This document shows, piece after piece, positions 22,601 through 32,366 of a stretch of DNA of 64,000 nucleotides (the first letter of the stretch is position 1; each line of letters opens with the position of its first letter). The stretch is taken from positions 806,001-870,000 of the forward strand of contig NZ_CP032702.1 in the NCBI RefSeq assembly GCF_007833795.1. Reading direction: 5' to 3'. Source of the DNA: Candidatus Pantoea soli (GTDB lineage: Bacteria; Pseudomonadota; Gammaproteobacteria; Enterobacterales; Enterobacteriaceae). The translations under genes were made by a program, and so were the position numbers. Under the pieces are notes generated by a model. It searched no databases. It worked only from the letters and a program-made list of their open reading frames with translations, and had not been told where the DNA came from.

Positions 22601-23174
22601 GAAAGAAATTGAGCGCTACGTGGGCGGCATGCGCCTCAAGGACATGCACCCGACAGAACGTGGTAAAGTAACCGTCGCTGCGGGGCTGGTGATTGCCGCC
22701 CGCGTGATGGTCACGAAGCGCGGCAACCGAATTGGTATCTGTACTCTGGACGATCGCTCTGGTCGCCTGGAGGTGATGTTATTTACCGATGCGTTAGATA
22801 AATACCAGCAGTTGCTGGAGAAAGACCGTATCCTGATCGTCAGTGGACAGGTCAGCTTTGATGACTTTAGCGGCGGCCTTAAAATGACCGCCAGAGAAGT
22901 CATGGACATCGACGAAGCGCGGGAAAAATACGCGCGCGGACTTGCTATCTCGCTGACGGACAGGCAAATTGATGACCAGCTTTTAAACCGTCTCCGCCAG
23001 TCGCTGGAGCCTCATCGCTCCGGGACAATTCCGGTGCATCTCTATTATCAGAGAGCAGATGCGCGGGCGAAGCTGCGCTTTGGTGCAGCGTGGCGTATTT
23101 CGCCGTGCGATCGTTTACTTAACGATTTGCGGTCGTTAGTAGGGTCGGAGCAGGTGGAACTGGAGTTTGACTAA
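19692..23174 (+). CDS. dnaE: DNA polymerase III alpha subunit
   Basis: DnaE (1160 aa, the E. coli length) is the replicative polymerase. The N-terminal PHP domain begins [20 protein letters not shown]. The polymerase catalytic aspartates fall in PDFDVDF (about residues 400-406, corresponding to Asp401 and Asp403 of E. coli). [20 protein letters not shown] precedes them. The tandem HhH, beta-clamp-binding and OB-fold regions follow, the OB domain near [20 protein letters not shown]. The enzyme pairs with the DnaQ proofreader also encoded in this window. accA begins 12 bp later. Confidence 0.99.
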   Translation: MAEPRFIHLRVHSDYSMVDGLAKTGPLVKKAAALGMPALAITDYTNLCGLVRFYGSAHSAGIKPIIGADFQVASELMGDELTQLTVLAANNTGYQNLTLLISRAYQRGYGIAGPIIDRDWLIELGEGLILLSGGRRGDVGRSLLRGNSALVAQCLSFYQQHFPQRYYLELIRTGRPDEEAYLHAAVELAIAEGVPVVATNEVCFLNAEDFDAHEIRVAIHDGYTLDDPKRPRNYSPQQYMRSEEEMCELFSDIPEALENSVEIAKRCNVTVRLGEYFLPQFPTGDMSTEDFLVMKSREGLEERLAFLFPDEAERAQKRPAYDERLEVELNVINQMGFPGYFLIVMEFIQWSKDNGIPVGPGRGSGAGSLVAYALKITDLDPLEFDLLFERFLNPERVSMPDFDVDFCMEKRDQVIDHVAEMYGRDAVSQIITFGTMAAKAVIRDVGRVLGHPYGFVDRISKLIPPDPGMTLEKAFQAEPQLPEIYEADEEVKALIDMARKLEGVTRNAGKHAGGVVIAPTKITDFAPLYCDENGQFPVTQFDKNDVEYAGLVKFDFLGLRTLTIIDWALKMINPRREKQGLPPIDIAAIPLDDKKSFDMLQRSETTAVFQLESRGMKDLIKRLKPDCFEDMIALVALFRPGPLQSGMVDNFIDRKHGREEISYPDIQWQHESLKPVLEPTYGIILYQEQVMQIAQVLSGYTLGGADMLRRAMGKKKPEEMAKQRSVFQEGAERMGIDGELSMKIFDLVEKFAGYGFNKSHSAAYALVSYQTLWLKAHYPAEFMAAVMTADMDNTEKVVGLVDECWRMGLKVLPPDINSGLYPFHVNDDGEIVYGIGAIKGVGEGPIEAILEARNQGGYFKELFDLCARTDTKKINRRVMEKLIMSGAFDRLGPHRAALMSALGDALKAADQHAKAEATGQADMFGVLAEEPEQVEQSYAAITPWPEQVQLDGERETLGLYLTGHPINQYLKEIERYVGGMRLKDMHPTERGKVTVAAGLVIAARVMVTKRGNRIGICTLDDRSGRLEVMLFTDALDKYQQLLEKDRILIVSGQVSFDDFSGGLKMTAREVMDIDEAREKYARGLAISLTDRQIDDQLLNRLRQSLEPHRSGTIPVHLYYQRADARAKLRFGAAWRISPCDRLLNDLRSLVGSEQVELEFD

Positions 23175-23186
23175 AACAGGAACATT

Positions 23187-24146
23187 ATGAGTCTTAATTA
23201 CCTGGATTTTGAACAGCCAATCGCAGAACTGGAAGCGAAGATCGATTCGCTGAAATCGATTGGTCGTTCGGATGAGAAACACGATATTAATCTGGATGAA
23301 GAAGTGCAGCGCCTGCGCGAAAAAAGCGTCGAGCTGACCCGTAAAATCTTCGCCGATTTAGGCGCATGGCAGGTCGCGCAGCTGGCGCGTCATCCTCTGC
23401 GTCCTTATACGCTGGATTATATCCGCAACGCGTTTGATGATTTCGATGAGCTGGCGGGCGATCGTGCCTACGCTGACGACAAAGCCATTGTGGGCGGTAT
23501 TGCGCGTCTGGACGGCCGTCCGGTGATGGTGATTGGCCATCAGAAAGGGCGTGAAACCAAAGAGAAAATTCGCCGTAACTTCGGTATGCCGGCACCAGAA
23601 GGCTATCGTAAAGCGCTGCGCCTGATGGAGATGGCGGAACGCTTTAAAATGCCACTGATCACCTTCATCGACACGCCGGGCGCCTATCCGGGCGTGGGCG
23701 CGGAAGAGCGCGGTCAGTCTGAAGCCATCGCGCGCAACCTGCGTGAAATGTCGGGCCTGAAAATTCCGGTCATCTGCACCGTAATCGGTGAAGGTGGCTC
23801 CGGTGGTGCGCTGGCAATTGGCGTCGGCGATAAAGTGAATATGCTGCAGTACAGCACCTATTCCGTTATCTCCCCGGAAGGCTGTGCTTCTATTCTGTGG
23901 AAAAGCGCCGATAAGGCGCCGCTGGCAGCCGAAGCGATGGGGATCACCGCCGATCGTCTTAAAGAGCTGAAGCTGATCGATTCCATTATTCCGGAACCGC
24001 TGGGTGGGGCGCACCGTCACCCGGTAGAGATGGCGGCCGCGCTGAAGCAGCAGCTGCTGGCCGATCTGGCCGATCTCGACGTTCTGAGCACCGAAGAGCT
24101 GCTTAACCGTCGCTATCAGCGCCTGATGAGCTACGGCTACGCGTAA
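23187..24146 (+). CDS. accA: Acetyl-CoA carboxylase carboxyltransferase subunit alpha
   Basis: AccA (319 aa, the E. coli length) forms the alpha2beta2 carboxyltransferase with AccD and makes malonyl-CoA, the first committed step of fatty-acid synthesis. The family start [20 protein letters not shown], the oxyanion-hole segments [18 protein letters not shown] and [17 protein letters not shown], and the C-terminus LMSYGYA are clear. It ends the long plus-strand block and is followed by a strong terminator. Confidence 0.99.
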   Translation: MSLNYLDFEQPIAELEAKIDSLKSIGRSDEKHDINLDEEVQRLREKSVELTRKIFADLGAWQVAQLARHPLRPYTLDYIRNAFDDFDELAGDRAYADDKAIVGGIARLDGRPVMVIGHQKGRETKEKIRRNFGMPAPEGYRKALRLMEMAERFKMPLITFIDTPGAYPGVGAEERGQSEAIARNLREMSGLKIPVICTVIGEGGSGGALAIGVGDKVNMLQYSTYSVISPEGCASILWKSADKAPLAAEAMGITADRLKELKLIDSIIPEPLGGAHRHPVEMAAALKQQLLADLADLDVLSTEELLNRRYQRLMSYGYA

Positions 24147-24168
24147 GTCACGCCAGCCTGAAAGCAGC

Positions 24169-24197
24169 AAAAAAGCGGACCCCGGTCCGCTTTTTTT
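24169..24197 (+). terminator. Rho-independent terminator of accA
   Basis: The near-perfect hairpin AAGCGGACC-CC-GGTCCGCTT is flanked by an A-run before and seven T after. It probably works in both directions. Confidence 0.95.
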
Positions 24198-24413
24198 ATG
24201 GGTTTTTGCTGCGTGTTAAGGCCGGCCAGCCGGCCCATGCCGGGCGAAAATAGGTAACCTGATGTCTCTGTCATTGCGGTGACTTTCCCTGGCGTCATCG
24301 GTTTTCGCGGTGTGCTTATTCGCGCGTGGCGCAGAGAGGACGCTATTCCGGATTCTTCACCGGCCACATTTCGCTATCCTTATTCATTGCCATAACACCA
24401 CAGGAGGTGAGCA

Positions 24414-26564
24414 TTGAATATTATTGCGATCATGGGACCGCACGGCGCGTTCTACAAAGATGAACCGATTCGCGAACTGGATGCCGCCCTCCGGCTGCAG
24501 GGATTTCAGACGGTCTACCCCCATAACGCCAGCGATCTGCTGAAGCTGATCGAGCATAATCCGCGCATCTGTGGCGTAGTATTTGACTGGGATGACTACA
24601 GCCTCGCGCTATGCCGCGACATCAACCAGCTCAACGAGTCGCTGCCGCTGTATGCCTTTATCAACACCCATTCGCAGATGGATGTCAGCATCAATGAAAT
24701 GCGCATGGCGCTGCAGTTCTTTGAATACGCGCTGAGCGCGGCGGATGACATTGCCCTGCATATCCGGCAATACACGGATGAGTACATTGATAAAATCATG
24801 CCGCCGCTGACCAAAGCGTTGTTTACCTATGTTAAAGAGGGAAAATACACTTTCTGTACGCCAGGGCACATGGGCGGTACGGCGTTTCAGAAAAGCCCGG
24901 TAGGCAGCCTGTTTTATGATTTCTTTGGCGCAAACACCCTCAAAGCCGATGTGTCTATCTCGGTGACTGAACTCGGTTCGCTGCTGGACCACACCGGCCC
25001 GCACCTGGAAGCAGAAGAGTATGTGGCGCGCACCTTCGGTGCCGAACAGAGCTATATGGTCACCAATGGCACCTCGACCTCCAACAAAATTGTCGGCATG
25101 TACGCCGCGCCGTCGGGTAGCACCGTCCTGATTGATCGTAACTGCCACAAGTCGCTGACCCATCTGCTGATGATGAGCGATATCATTCCAGTCTGGCTCA
25201 AACCGACCCGCAATGCGCTGGGGATTCTCGGGGGGATTCCGCAGCGTGAATTTACCCGTGACAGCATTCAGCAAAAAGTGGATGCCACGCCGCGGGCCAG
25301 CTGGCCGGTGCATGCGGTGATCACCAATTCCACCTATGACGGACTGCTCTACAACACGCAGTACATCAAGCAGACGCTGGACGTGCCGTCGATCCACTTT
25401 GATTCGGCCTGGGTGCCCTATACCAATTTTCATCCCATCTACGCCGGCAAAAGCGGCATGAGCGGGGAGCGTATTCCCGGCAAGGTGATCTACGAAACGC
25501 AGTCAACGCACAAGCTGCTGGCGGCCTTTTCCCAGGCATCTCTGATTCACATTAAAGGTGACTACGACCACGATACCTTTAACGAAGCCTATATGATGCA
25601 CACCACCACTTCGCCGAGTTACGCCATTGTTTCCTCTATTGAAACCGCGGCGGCCATGCTGCGTGGCAATCCGGGGAAACGGCTGATAAACCGATCGGTA
25701 GAGCGCGCGCTGCATTTCCGTCGGGAGATCCAGCGGCTGCGCGAAGAGTCTGACGGCTGGTTCTTTGATATCTGGCAGCCGGAGCACGTGGAGGAGGCGG
25801 CATGCTGGCCGATCCAGCCGGGCGATGAAGCGTGGCACGGCTTTACGCAGGCCGATCGCGATCACATGTACCTGGATCCGATCAAAGTCACCATTCTGAC
25901 GCCGGGCATGAGTGAGCTGGGACAGATGGCGGAAGAGGGGATCCCGGCGGCGCTGGTGGCGAAGTTTCTCGATCAGCGCGGCATCGTGGTGGAGAAAACC
26001 GGGCCATACAATTTGCTGTTCCTGTTCAGCATTGGCATCGATAAAACCCGGGCAATGAGCGTGCTGCGCGGGCTGACCGAGTTTAAACGCGCTTACGATC
26101 TCAATCTGCGGGTGAAGAATATGCTGCCGGATCTCTATGCCGAAGATCCTGACTTCTACCGTAATATGCGTATTCAGACGCTGGCGCAGGGCATTCATCA
26201 GCTGATCCTGCAACATGATCTGCCTCGTCTGATGCTGAAGGCGTTTGATGTGCTGCCGGAGATGAAAATGACGCCGCACCAGGCGTTTCAGCGTCAGGTG
26301 CAGGGGCAGGTAGAAACGGTGGACATTCGCGAGCTGGTGGGACGCATTTCCGCCAACATGATTCTGCCCTATCCGCCGGGCGTGCCTCTGGTGATGCCGG
26401 GCGAGATGATCACCGGGCAGAGCCGCGCGGTGCTGGATTTCCTGCTGATGCTCTGCACCATCGGGCGACACTATCCCGGCTTTGAAACCGACATTCACGG
26501 CGCGACGCTGACCGAAGACGGACGTTATCTGGTGCGGGTGCTGCGGGAAGATCAGGATGTGTGA
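24414..26564 (+). CDS. ldcC: Lysine decarboxylase, constitutive type
   Basis: LdcC (716 aa; E. coli 713) decarboxylates lysine to cadaverine with PLP. The start is TTG after CACAGGAGGTGAGCA, a strong ribosome-binding site, giving MNIIAIMGPHGAFYKDEPI. The N-terminal wing domain is followed by the aspartate aminotransferase fold. The PLP lysine is residue 367 in TQSTHKLLAAFSQASLI, and CTPGHMGGTAFQKSPVG is also diagnostic. A cadB antiporter or cadC regulator is not adjacent, and the position after accA matches ldcC rather than cadA. Confidence 0.96.
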   Translation: MNIIAIMGPHGAFYKDEPIRELDAALRLQGFQTVYPHNASDLLKLIEHNPRICGVVFDWDDYSLALCRDINQLNESLPLYAFINTHSQMDVSINEMRMALQFFEYALSAADDIALHIRQYTDEYIDKIMPPLTKALFTYVKEGKYTFCTPGHMGGTAFQKSPVGSLFYDFFGANTLKADVSISVTELGSLLDHTGPHLEAEEYVARTFGAEQSYMVTNGTSTSNKIVGMYAAPSGSTVLIDRNCHKSLTHLLMMSDIIPVWLKPTRNALGILGGIPQREFTRDSIQQKVDATPRASWPVHAVITNSTYDGLLYNTQYIKQTLDVPSIHFDSAWVPYTNFHPIYAGKSGMSGERIPGKVIYETQSTHKLLAAFSQASLIHIKGDYDHDTFNEAYMMHTTTSPSYAIVSSIETAAAMLRGNPGKRLINRSVERALHFRREIQRLREESDGWFFDIWQPEHVEEAACWPIQPGDEAWHGFTQADRDHMYLDPIKVTILTPGMSELGQMAEEGIPAALVAKFLDQRGIVVEKTGPYNLLFLFSIGIDKTRAMSVLRGLTEFKRAYDLNLRVKNMLPDLYAEDPDFYRNMRIQTLAQGIHQLILQHDLPRLMLKAFDVLPEMKMTPHQAFQRQVQGQVETVDIRELVGRISANMILPYPPGVPLVMPGEMITGQSRAVLDFLLMLCTIGRHYPGFETDIHGATLTEDGRYLVRVLREDQDV

Positions 26565-26611
26565 CTTCAGATAATTGCCTCTTTTCAGTCTGGCATCAGC
26601 CACGTAGGCTA

Positions 26612-26639
26612 AGCGGCTCAGAAGACTACCGGAGCCGCT
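26612..26639 (+). promoter_or_regulatory. Hairpin covering the yaeR ribosome-binding site
   Basis: A perfect 8-bp inverted repeat (AGCGGCTC at 26612-26619, GAGCCGCT at 26632-26639) ends immediately before the yaeR ATG at 26640. The only Shine-Dalgarno-like run, GGAG, lies in the right arm. If it forms in the mRNA it would hide the initiation region. Confidence 0.5.
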
Positions 26640-27029
26640 ATGCTGCAGATTAAACAGATCCATCACATCGCCATCATCGCCACCGATTATGCACGCAGTA
26701 AAGCGTTCTACTGTGACGTGCTGGGCTTTGAGTTGCTGGGCGAGTACTACCGCGCGGAGCGTGACTCGTGGAAGGGCGATCTTGGCCTGAACGGCGTGTA
26801 CACCATCGAGCTGTTTTCCTTTCCCTCACCGCCGCCGCGCGTCAGCGGACCGGAAGCCTGTGGCCTGCGTCACCTGGCGTTCTGCGTGGAAGATGTGGCG
26901 CAGTCGGTGGCTGCACTGGCGGAAAAAGGCGTTGTCTGTGAACCCATCCGTATTGATGCCCTGACCGGCAAAGCCTGCACCTTCTTCCCCGATCCGGACG
27001 GTTTGCCGCTGGAGCTGTATCAGGCGTAA
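26640..27029 (+). CDS. yaeR: VOC-family metalloenzyme, glyoxalase-like YaeR
   Basis: This is a 129-aa single-domain vicinal-oxygen-chelate protein, closely matching E. coli YaeR (GloA2). It contains the paired beta-alpha-beta-beta-beta modules with likely metal ligands in HHIAIIATDY, YTIELFSF, LRHLAFCVEDV and DGLPLELYQA. Substrate is not established from sequence; glyoxalase I-like and other VOC activities are both possible. It sits between ldcC and tilS as in E. coli, 75 bp after ldcC, and its start codon abuts a perfect stem-loop. Confidence 0.93.
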   Translation: MLQIKQIHHIAIIATDYARSKAFYCDVLGFELLGEYYRAERDSWKGDLGLNGVYTIELFSFPSPPPRVSGPEACGLRHLAFCVEDVAQSVAALAEKGVVCEPIRIDALTGKACTFFPDPDGLPLELYQA

Positions 27030-27083
27030 AATAACGCCCGCTGTGGGCCGCAATCAGGCGGCCCGCTCTGACGGAACCTGTGC

Positions 27084-28400
27084 ATGGCCTTTTCCCCTCT
27101 TGCGACCGCACTGCAACCGGATGCCTGCTATGTGCTGGCATTCAGCGGCGGGCTGGATTCAACCGTGCTGCTGCATCAGCTGGTGTGCTGGCGACAGCAG
27201 CAGCCGCAGCTGCGTCTGCGTGCGCTGCACGTGCATCACGGTCTGAGCCCGAATGCCGACCGCTGGGCGCAGCACTGCCGGCACCTGTGTCAGCAGTGGC
27301 AGGTACCCTGTGAAATTCTGCATGTGCAGGTGGATGGGCGCGACAGCGGTATTGAAGCGGCCGCGCGCGCGGCGCGCTATCAGGCCCTGTTTGCCGCGCT
27401 GCAACCAGACGAACAGCTGCTGACCGCGCAGCATCAGGACGATCAGTGCGAAACGCTGCTGCTGGCGCTGAAACGCGGCAGCGGCCCGGCCGGACTGGCA
27501 GCGATGCCCGCCCGGCGGCAGGTGGGGGCGCACCCGCATCTGCGGCCGCTGCTGGCCATAAACCGCCTGCAGCTGGAACAGTACGCCGCAGAGCATCAGC
27601 TGGACTGGATTGAAGACGAGAGCAATGCCGACAGCCGTTACGATCGCAACTTTCTGCGACAGCAGGTGCTGCCGCTGCTGCGCGCGCGCTGGCCTCACTT
27701 CAGCGCCGCCACCGCGCGCAGCGCCGCGCTGTGTGGTGAGCAGGAGCAATTGCTGAATGAATTGCTGGCTGAGCAGCTGGCACAGCTGACCGATGCACAG
27801 GGCGCACTGCATTTTCCGCCGCTGCTGGCGATGAGTGAAATACGACGCCATGCGCTGCTGCGGCGCTGGATCGCCAGCCGGGGCGGCGCGATGCCCTCCC
27901 GCGACGCGCTGCAGCGTATAACAGATGAAGTGATGTGCAGTCGCGAGGACGCTCAGCCTTGCCTGCACTTCGGCAGCGCTGTGCTGCGGCGCTACCGTCA
28001 GCATCTGTTCTGGCTGCCGGCGCTGCCGTCTCTGCGTCAGGTGACGCTGGCATGGCCGCAGCTCAGCCAGCCGCTGCCGCTGCCGTCAGGCCTGGGCGAA
28101 CTGCGGGCGCACCCGGCCACCTCCGCGCTGCGCCTGCCCGCCGCGGATGAGCAGGTGACGGTGCGCTTTCACGCGCACGGTTATTATCATCTGGTAGGAC
28201 GCAACGGCGGCCGGGAGCTAAAAAAAGTGTGGCAGGCGCTTGGTGTGCCGCCATGGCAGCGCGAACGTATTCCGCTGATTTTCTTTAACCAGACGCTGAT
28301 CGCGGCCCCAGGCTACTTTATCACCCGCGAAGGCGCAGCCAGCGACGACGCGGGCTGGCAGGCGATTTGGTCTTTGCACTCACAGGATAATTCACGATGA
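27084..28400 (+). CDS. tilS: tRNA(Ile)-lysidine synthase
   Basis: TilS (438 aa; E. coli 432) uses ATP and lysine to change C34 of tRNA-Ile(CAU) into lysidine, switching it from methionine to isoleucine decoding. The PP-loop SGGLDST is at residues 20-26. The N-terminal N-type ATPase domain is followed by the linker (residues ~220-290) and a C-terminal domain ending in HSQDNSR. The stop overlaps the start of the next gene by 4 bp (ATGA), suggesting coupled translation. Confidence 0.97.
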   Translation: MAFSPLATALQPDACYVLAFSGGLDSTVLLHQLVCWRQQQPQLRLRALHVHHGLSPNADRWAQHCRHLCQQWQVPCEILHVQVDGRDSGIEAAARAARYQALFAALQPDEQLLTAQHQDDQCETLLLALKRGSGPAGLAAMPARRQVGAHPHLRPLLAINRLQLEQYAAEHQLDWIEDESNADSRYDRNFLRQQVLPLLRARWPHFSAATARSAALCGEQEQLLNELLAEQLAQLTDAQGALHFPPLLAMSEIRRHALLRRWIASRGGAMPSRDALQRITDEVMCSREDAQPCLHFGSAVLRRYRQHLFWLPALPSLRQVTLAWPQLSQPLPLPSGLGELRAHPATSALRLPAADEQVTVRFHAHGYYHLVGRNGGRELKKVWQALGVPPWQRERIPLIFFNQTLIAAPGYFITREGAASDDAGWQAIWSLHSQDNSR

Positions 28401-28705
28401 AAGTATGGATCGCAGCCGCATTACTGGCGGTTACGGCATCCGCCTGCGCCGACGGCGATGTGGATGCGGGCGCACAGAAAGCGGCCAGTTGTGCGGCCTG
28501 TCACGGGGCGCAGGGCAAAAGTGCCGTTCCGCTGTATCCCAGCCTTGCCGGGCAGCATGCTCCCTATCTGTTACAGGCGCTGCAGGCCTACAAAAAAGGC
28601 AATCGCAGCGGCGGACAGGCTGAAGTCATGAAAGCGTTTGTGGCCGGATTGAGCGATAAAGATATGGAAGATCTGGCGGCGTACTACGGTTCACTGAAGC
28701 CGTAA
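28397..28705 (+). CDS. Small periplasmic class I cytochrome c
   Basis: This is a 102-aa exported mono-haem cytochrome c. A signal peptide of about 18 residues ([18 protein letters not shown]) is followed by one haem-binding CAACH motif, part of [16 protein letters not shown], which resembles the c553/c4 group. The methionine in [17 protein letters not shown] is a plausible axial ligand. It overlaps tilS by 4 bp. E. coli has no gene here. Maturation would need the Ccm system, and its redox partner is not evident from the neighbours. Confidence 0.85.
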   Translation: MKVWIAAALLAVTASACADGDVDAGAQKAASCAACHGAQGKSAVPLYPSLAGQHAPYLLQALQAYKKGNRSGGQAEVMKAFVAGLSDKDMEDLAAYYGSLKP

Positions 28706-28711
28706 GCGAGA

Positions 28712-28733
28712 GGGCGGGAAGGCATTCCCGCCC
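28712..28733. terminator. Hairpin between convergent cytochrome c and rof
   Basis: GGGCGGGAA pairs perfectly with TTCCCGCCC around a short loop, between two converging genes. No clear T-run is present on either strand, so termination is inferred from position. Confidence 0.5.
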
Positions 28734-28742
28734 GGCGTGACA

Positions 28743-29006
28743 TTATTCGTCTTCGCTGACGATAACGGTGCCCAGCTCGGGATGGCTGAAGCTGGCGATG
28801 TGGTCGAGACGCAGCTCGCGCGTTTCACCTGAGAGATCCACCGTAAGGTATTCCACGTTTTTACGTGAAACCATATCCACGGCTTTTGCTTTCAGTTGGT
28901 CACCATTTTTGAGTTCCAGCGACAGCGTCCAGCGTTTGGTGCAGGCGAGTTCGAGGTTGTCGTAATCATCGCAGTTGATGGGTTTGTAGGCTTCATTCGT
29001 CAACAT
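28743..29006 (-). CDS. rof: Rho-binding antiterminator Rof
   Basis: Rof (YaeO, 87 aa) binds the RNA site of termination factor Rho and blocks it. The conserved segments [18 protein letters not shown] and [20 protein letters not shown] match the E. coli protein, a small Sm-like fold. The N-terminus MLTNEAYK is three residues longer than in E. coli. It overlaps the end of yaeP by 14 bp, the same arrangement as in E. coli, and forms a two-gene minus-strand unit. Confidence 0.95.
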   Translation of the reverse strand: MLTNEAYKPINCDDYDNLELACTKRWTLSLELKNGDQLKAKAVDMVSRKNVEYLTVDLSGETRELRLDHIASFSHPELGTVIVSEDE

Positions 29007-29199
29007 AATCGCTCACCAATAAGTTTGCAGCGGCATACGCTGCTTGTTCCCTGATGGAAGAGTTTAGCGCAGAATTAGCGGCAATATCATTGAGTGCAGT
29101 CAGCACGCATCCCAGCGCGTCCGGCACATAACCCAGGTCGCCGCTGCCGATTTCGGCATACTTCTGGCGAACTAACTCACAATACTTTTGCACAGACAC
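28993..29199 (-). CDS. yaeP: Conserved small protein YaeP (UPF0253)
   Basis: This 68-aa protein matches E. coli YaeP, with [20 protein letters not shown] and the ending [12 protein letters not shown]. No function is known; it is predicted to be soluble and helical. The minus-strand start follows GAGGAGGTGTCTG, a strong ribosome-binding site. It is co-transcribed with rof, which it overlaps. Confidence 0.94.
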   Translation of the reverse strand: MSVQKYCELVRQKYAEIGSGDLGYVPDALGCVLTALNDIAANSALNSSIREQAAYAAANLLVSDYVDE

Positions 29200-29359
29200 C
29201 TCCTCAGCAGAGCATAAATACTCTGGTTGATATGCGACTATATCACAGGGTTTTCCGGGAAATCAGCCCGCTGCAAGCAGGAAGACCACAAAGAAAACAG
29301 CAAATGCCGCTGCCGGCAGCGATTCTGGCGTTTCCGGCTGCGCACAAAAGGTTAAGTTG

Positions 29360-29413
29360 ATGAACCGCTTTTTTAACGAGATAACGCCGCTGTTAGCGGC
29401 AGGTGACAGATGA
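29360..29413 (+). CDS. Possible 17-codon leader peptide before arfB
   Basis: A short open frame, [17 protein letters not shown], ends in a TGA that overlaps the arfB start as ATGA. Upstream AAAAGGTTAAGTTG could serve as a weak ribosome-binding site. A perfect GCCGCT-GTT-AGCGGC hairpin lies inside its end, just before the arfB Shine-Dalgarno AGGTGA. It may be a coupled leader peptide, a remnant of a lost gene, or chance. The rest of the 210-bp yaeP-arfB gap holds the divergent promoters and no other gene. Confidence 0.3.
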   Translation: MNRFFNEITPLLAAGDR

Positions 29414-29820
29414 TTGTGCTATCGCGTTCCGTTTCTCTGCCGGACCACGAAGTCGAACTCAGCGCCATTCGCGCCCAGGGAGCGGGCGGCCAGCATGTGA
29501 ACAAGACTTCCACCGCCATCCATCTGCGTTTTGATATCCGCGCCTCTTCACTGCCGGCGTTTTACAAAGAGCGCCTGCTGGCGACGACGCATCACCTTAT
29601 CACCGCCGAAGGGATGGTCATTATCAAAGCGCAGGAGTACCGCAGCCAGGAGATGAACCGGGAAGCGGCGCTGCAGCGGCTGGTTAATCTGATTCGGGAA
29701 CTGACGACGGTAGAGAAAGTGCGGCGCGCCACACGTCCGACGCGGGCGTCGAAAGAGCGGCGGCTGGAGGGCAAATCCCGTCGCAGTAACGTGAAGTCGC
29801 TGCGCGGTAAGGTACGCTAA
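29410..29820 (+). CDS. arfB: Alternative ribosome-rescue factor ArfB
   Basis: ArfB (YaeJ, 136 aa; E. coli 140) is a peptidyl-tRNA hydrolase that frees ribosomes stalled without a stop codon. The catalytic GGQ (residues 26-28) lies in [20 protein letters not shown], as in class I release factors. The basic C-terminal tail ([20 protein letters not shown]...) is the part that enters the empty mRNA channel. In E. coli it follows yaeQ and precedes nlpE; neither is present here. Confidence 0.97.
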   Translation: MIVLSRSVSLPDHEVELSAIRAQGAGGQHVNKTSTAIHLRFDIRASSLPAFYKERLLATTHHLITAEGMVIIKAQEYRSQEMNREAALQRLVNLIRELTTVEKVRRATRPTRASKERRLEGKSRRSNVKSLRGKVR

Positions 29821-29845
29821 AAAAACGCCTCCGGCTGGAGGCGTT
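29819..29845 (-). terminator. Bidirectional terminator between arfB and proS
   Basis: A perfect AACGCCTCC-GGCT-GGAGGCGTT stem is followed on the minus strand by a run of seven T, terminating proS. On the plus strand it also closes arfB, though with a poorer T-run. Confidence 0.88.
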
Positions 29846-29849
29846 GAGG

Positions 29850-31568
29850 TTACTTATTCAGGGCTTTCACCAGGAAGTCGACGATGTCGTGTTGCTTGAT
29901 CATCTGCTTCTCGCTGGCAGAACGAGACTTGTATTCAATCTCTTCGTTATCCAGATTGCGGTCGCCAATCACGATGGTGTGCGGCACGCCGATCAGTTCC
30001 ATATCCGCGAACATCACCCCCGGACGCTCTTTACGATCGTCAAGGATCACGTCGATGCCTTTGGCGCGCAGTTCGCTGTACAGCTGCTCTGCCAGCTCTT
30101 TCACGCGGAAAGATTTGTGCATGTTCATTGGCAGAATCGCCACTTCGAACGGTGCCAGCGCCGCTGGCCAGATGATGCCACGCTCGTCGTGATTCTGTTC
30201 AATGGCGGCGGCAACCACGCGGGTAATGCCGATGCCGTAGCAGCCCATGGTCATGATCTGGTTGCGGCCATCTTCACCCTGTACTGCCGCTTTCATGGCA
30301 TCGGAATATTTGGTCCCGAGCTGGAAAATGTGGCCCACTTCAATACCGCGTTTGATCTGCAGTACGCCTTTGCCATCCGGGCTTGGATCGCCTTCCACCA
30401 CGTTGCGGATATCTTCCACGCGTGCTTCCGGCAGGTCGCGGCCCCAGTTGATACCGCTGTAGTGCTGGCCATCAATGTTGGCGCCAGCGGCGAAATCGCT
30501 CATCTTCGCCACGGTGCGGTCTGCAATGATTGGCATTGTCAGGCCTACCGGGCCGATAGAACCGAAACCGGCTCCCGTTGCGGCACGAACTTCCTCTTCA
30601 CTGCCCATTTCCAGCGGCGCCGCAACGATATCCAGATGCTCTGCTTTGATCTCGTTCAGCTCATGATCGCCGCGTACCAGCAGGGCAACCAGCTTATGGC
30701 CGCTCTCTTCAGTGGCTTTCACAATCAGCGTCTTAACGGTTTTTTCCACCGGGATCTGATGCTGTTCAACCAGCTCGGCAATGGTTTTCGCATTGGGCGT
30801 GGCGAACTGCGTCATCGTCTGCGTGGCAGCCGGACGCTCGCCGGCAGGTGCCAGCGCTTCGGCTTTCTCAATGTTCGCAGCGTAATCGGACTCGCTGGAG
30901 AAGATCACATCATCTTCACCGCTCTCGGCCAGTACCTGGAATTCGTGCGAGCCGCTGCCGCCGATAGAACCGGTGTCCGCCTGCACCGCACGGAAATCCA
31001 GCCCCATACGGCTGAAGCTCTGGCTGTAGGCGCGGTACATCGCGTCATAGGTTTCCTGCAGCGATTCCTGCGACGTGTGGAACGAATAGGCGTCTTTCAT
31101 AATAAATTCGCGTGAGCGCATCACGCCAAAGCGCGGACGCACTTCATCACGGAATTTGGTCTGGATCTGATAAACGTTCAGCGGCAGCTGCTTGTAAGAG
31201 CTCAGCTCGTTGCGGATCAAATCGGTGACCACCTCTTCGTGGGTTGGCCCCAGCACGAAGGGACGCTCGTGGCGATCTTTGATGCGCAGCAGTTCCGGGC
31301 CGTACTGCTCCCAACGGCCGCTCTCTTCCCACAGATCGGCCGGCTGTACTACCGGCATGGAGATCTCAATGGCGCCCGCGTTGTTCATCTCTTCGCGCAC
31401 GATGTTTTCAACTTTTCGCAGCACGCGAATACCGGTGGGCAGCCAGGTATAAAGTCCGGACGCCAGTTTACGGATCATGCCGGCGCGCAGCATCAGCTGG
31501 TGGCTGATCACTTCCGCGTCCGAAGGCGTTTCCTTCAGGGTGGAGAGCAGATATTGAGTAGTACGCAT
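29850..31568 (-). CDS. proS: Prolyl-tRNA synthetase
   Basis: ProS (572 aa, the E. coli length) charges tRNA-Pro. It is the bacterial type with an editing domain inserted in the class II catalytic core (about residues 225-390, seen in [17 protein letters not shown] and [16 protein letters not shown]) that removes mischarged alanine. Class II motifs appear in [20 protein letters not shown] and [15 protein letters not shown]. The C-terminal anticodon-binding domain starts near [16 protein letters not shown]. The start is the ATG at 31568. Confidence 0.99.
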   Translation of the reverse strand: MRTTQYLLSTLKETPSDAEVISHQLMLRAGMIRKLASGLYTWLPTGIRVLRKVENIVREEMNNAGAIEISMPVVQPADLWEESGRWEQYGPELLRIKDRHERPFVLGPTHEEVVTDLIRNELSSYKQLPLNVYQIQTKFRDEVRPRFGVMRSREFIMKDAYSFHTSQESLQETYDAMYRAYSQSFSRMGLDFRAVQADTGSIGGSGSHEFQVLAESGEDDVIFSSESDYAANIEKAEALAPAGERPAATQTMTQFATPNAKTIAELVEQHQIPVEKTVKTLIVKATEESGHKLVALLVRGDHELNEIKAEHLDIVAAPLEMGSEEEVRAATGAGFGSIGPVGLTMPIIADRTVAKMSDFAAGANIDGQHYSGINWGRDLPEARVEDIRNVVEGDPSPDGKGVLQIKRGIEVGHIFQLGTKYSDAMKAAVQGEDGRNQIMTMGCYGIGITRVVAAAIEQNHDERGIIWPAALAPFEVAILPMNMHKSFRVKELAEQLYSELRAKGIDVILDDRKERPGVMFADMELIGVPHTIVIGDRNLDNEEIEYKSRSASEKQMIKQHDIVDFLVKALNK

Positions 31569-31658
31569 TAATTACGATTCCAGTTGTACGGAAGGACACT
31601 GACAAAAATTTTGCTGGCGGCTAGTGTACCAGCGAGATCAATCACTCAAAAGCTTGTT

Positions 31659-32366
31659 TTAGCGCGCATCGAGGGCGATGACTTCGGTACCGGCTTCGTC
31701 AATGCGCCAGCGCACATTAAAATCCAGCAGCCAGGCGGCGTACTCGCGATCCCGCGCTTCCCCTTTGTGATAAGCCGGGCGGGGATCCTGCGCCAGAACC
31801 TCAGCAATAAAGCGCGCCAGCTGCGGATAAGTGCGCTGATGTTGTTGCAGCTGCTGTTGCGCCAGCGGCGAGAAACGCACCGGCATAGAGGCGTCCGGTG
31901 CGGCCTGGGCAAAGCCGGCGCGCGCTTCCGGTAGCGCTTCGGCAAACGGCAGGTACGGTTTGATATCCACCACCGGTGTACCGTCAACCAAATCCAGGCT
32001 GCCCAGCTGCAGGATGACCTGCTGTTTCTCACAGCGGATCGCTTTCAGTTCCACCAGTGACATGCCGATGGGATTAGGGCGAAAGGTGGAGCGGGTGGCA
32101 AACACGCCCATGCGCGCATTGCCGCCGAGGCGTGGCGGACGCACCGTCGGGCGCCAGCCGCCTTCCATGGTCTGATGAAACACAAACAGCACCCACAGAT
32201 GACTGAACGCTTCCAGACCGCGCACCGCTTCCGCCTGATTGTAAGGCGGCAGCAGATGCAGTTCACCGCCGCCGTCCTGGATAAGTCCGGGCTGGCGGGG
32301 GACGGCAAATTTCTCTTTCCACGGTGAGCGGATCACACCGATTTGCGCGAAGGCAAATGTACTCAT
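31659..32366 (-). CDS. trmO: tRNA (adenine(37)-N6)-methyltransferase TrmO
   Basis: TrmO (TsaA, 235 aa, the E. coli length) methylates N6 of t6A37 in tRNA-Thr, improving decoding. The start at 32366 gives MSTFAFAQIGVIRSPWKEKF; an upstream in-frame ATG lies in rcsF and was rejected. The SAM-binding fold is marked by FHQTMEGGWRPTVRPPRLGG, FATRSTFRPNPIGMSLVEL and SLDLVDGTPVVDIKPY. It overlaps the end of rcsF by 4 bp. Confidence 0.97.
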   Translation of the reverse strand: MSTFAFAQIGVIRSPWKEKFAVPRQPGLIQDGGGELHLLPPYNQAEAVRGLEAFSHLWVLFVFHQTMEGGWRPTVRPPRLGGNARMGVFATRSTFRPNPIGMSLVELKAIRCEKQQVILQLGSLDLVDGTPVVDIKPYLPFAEALPEARAGFAQAAPDASMPVRFSPLAQQQLQQHQRTYPQLARFIAEVLAQDPRPAYHKGEARDREYAAWLLDFNVRWRIDEAGTEVIALDAR

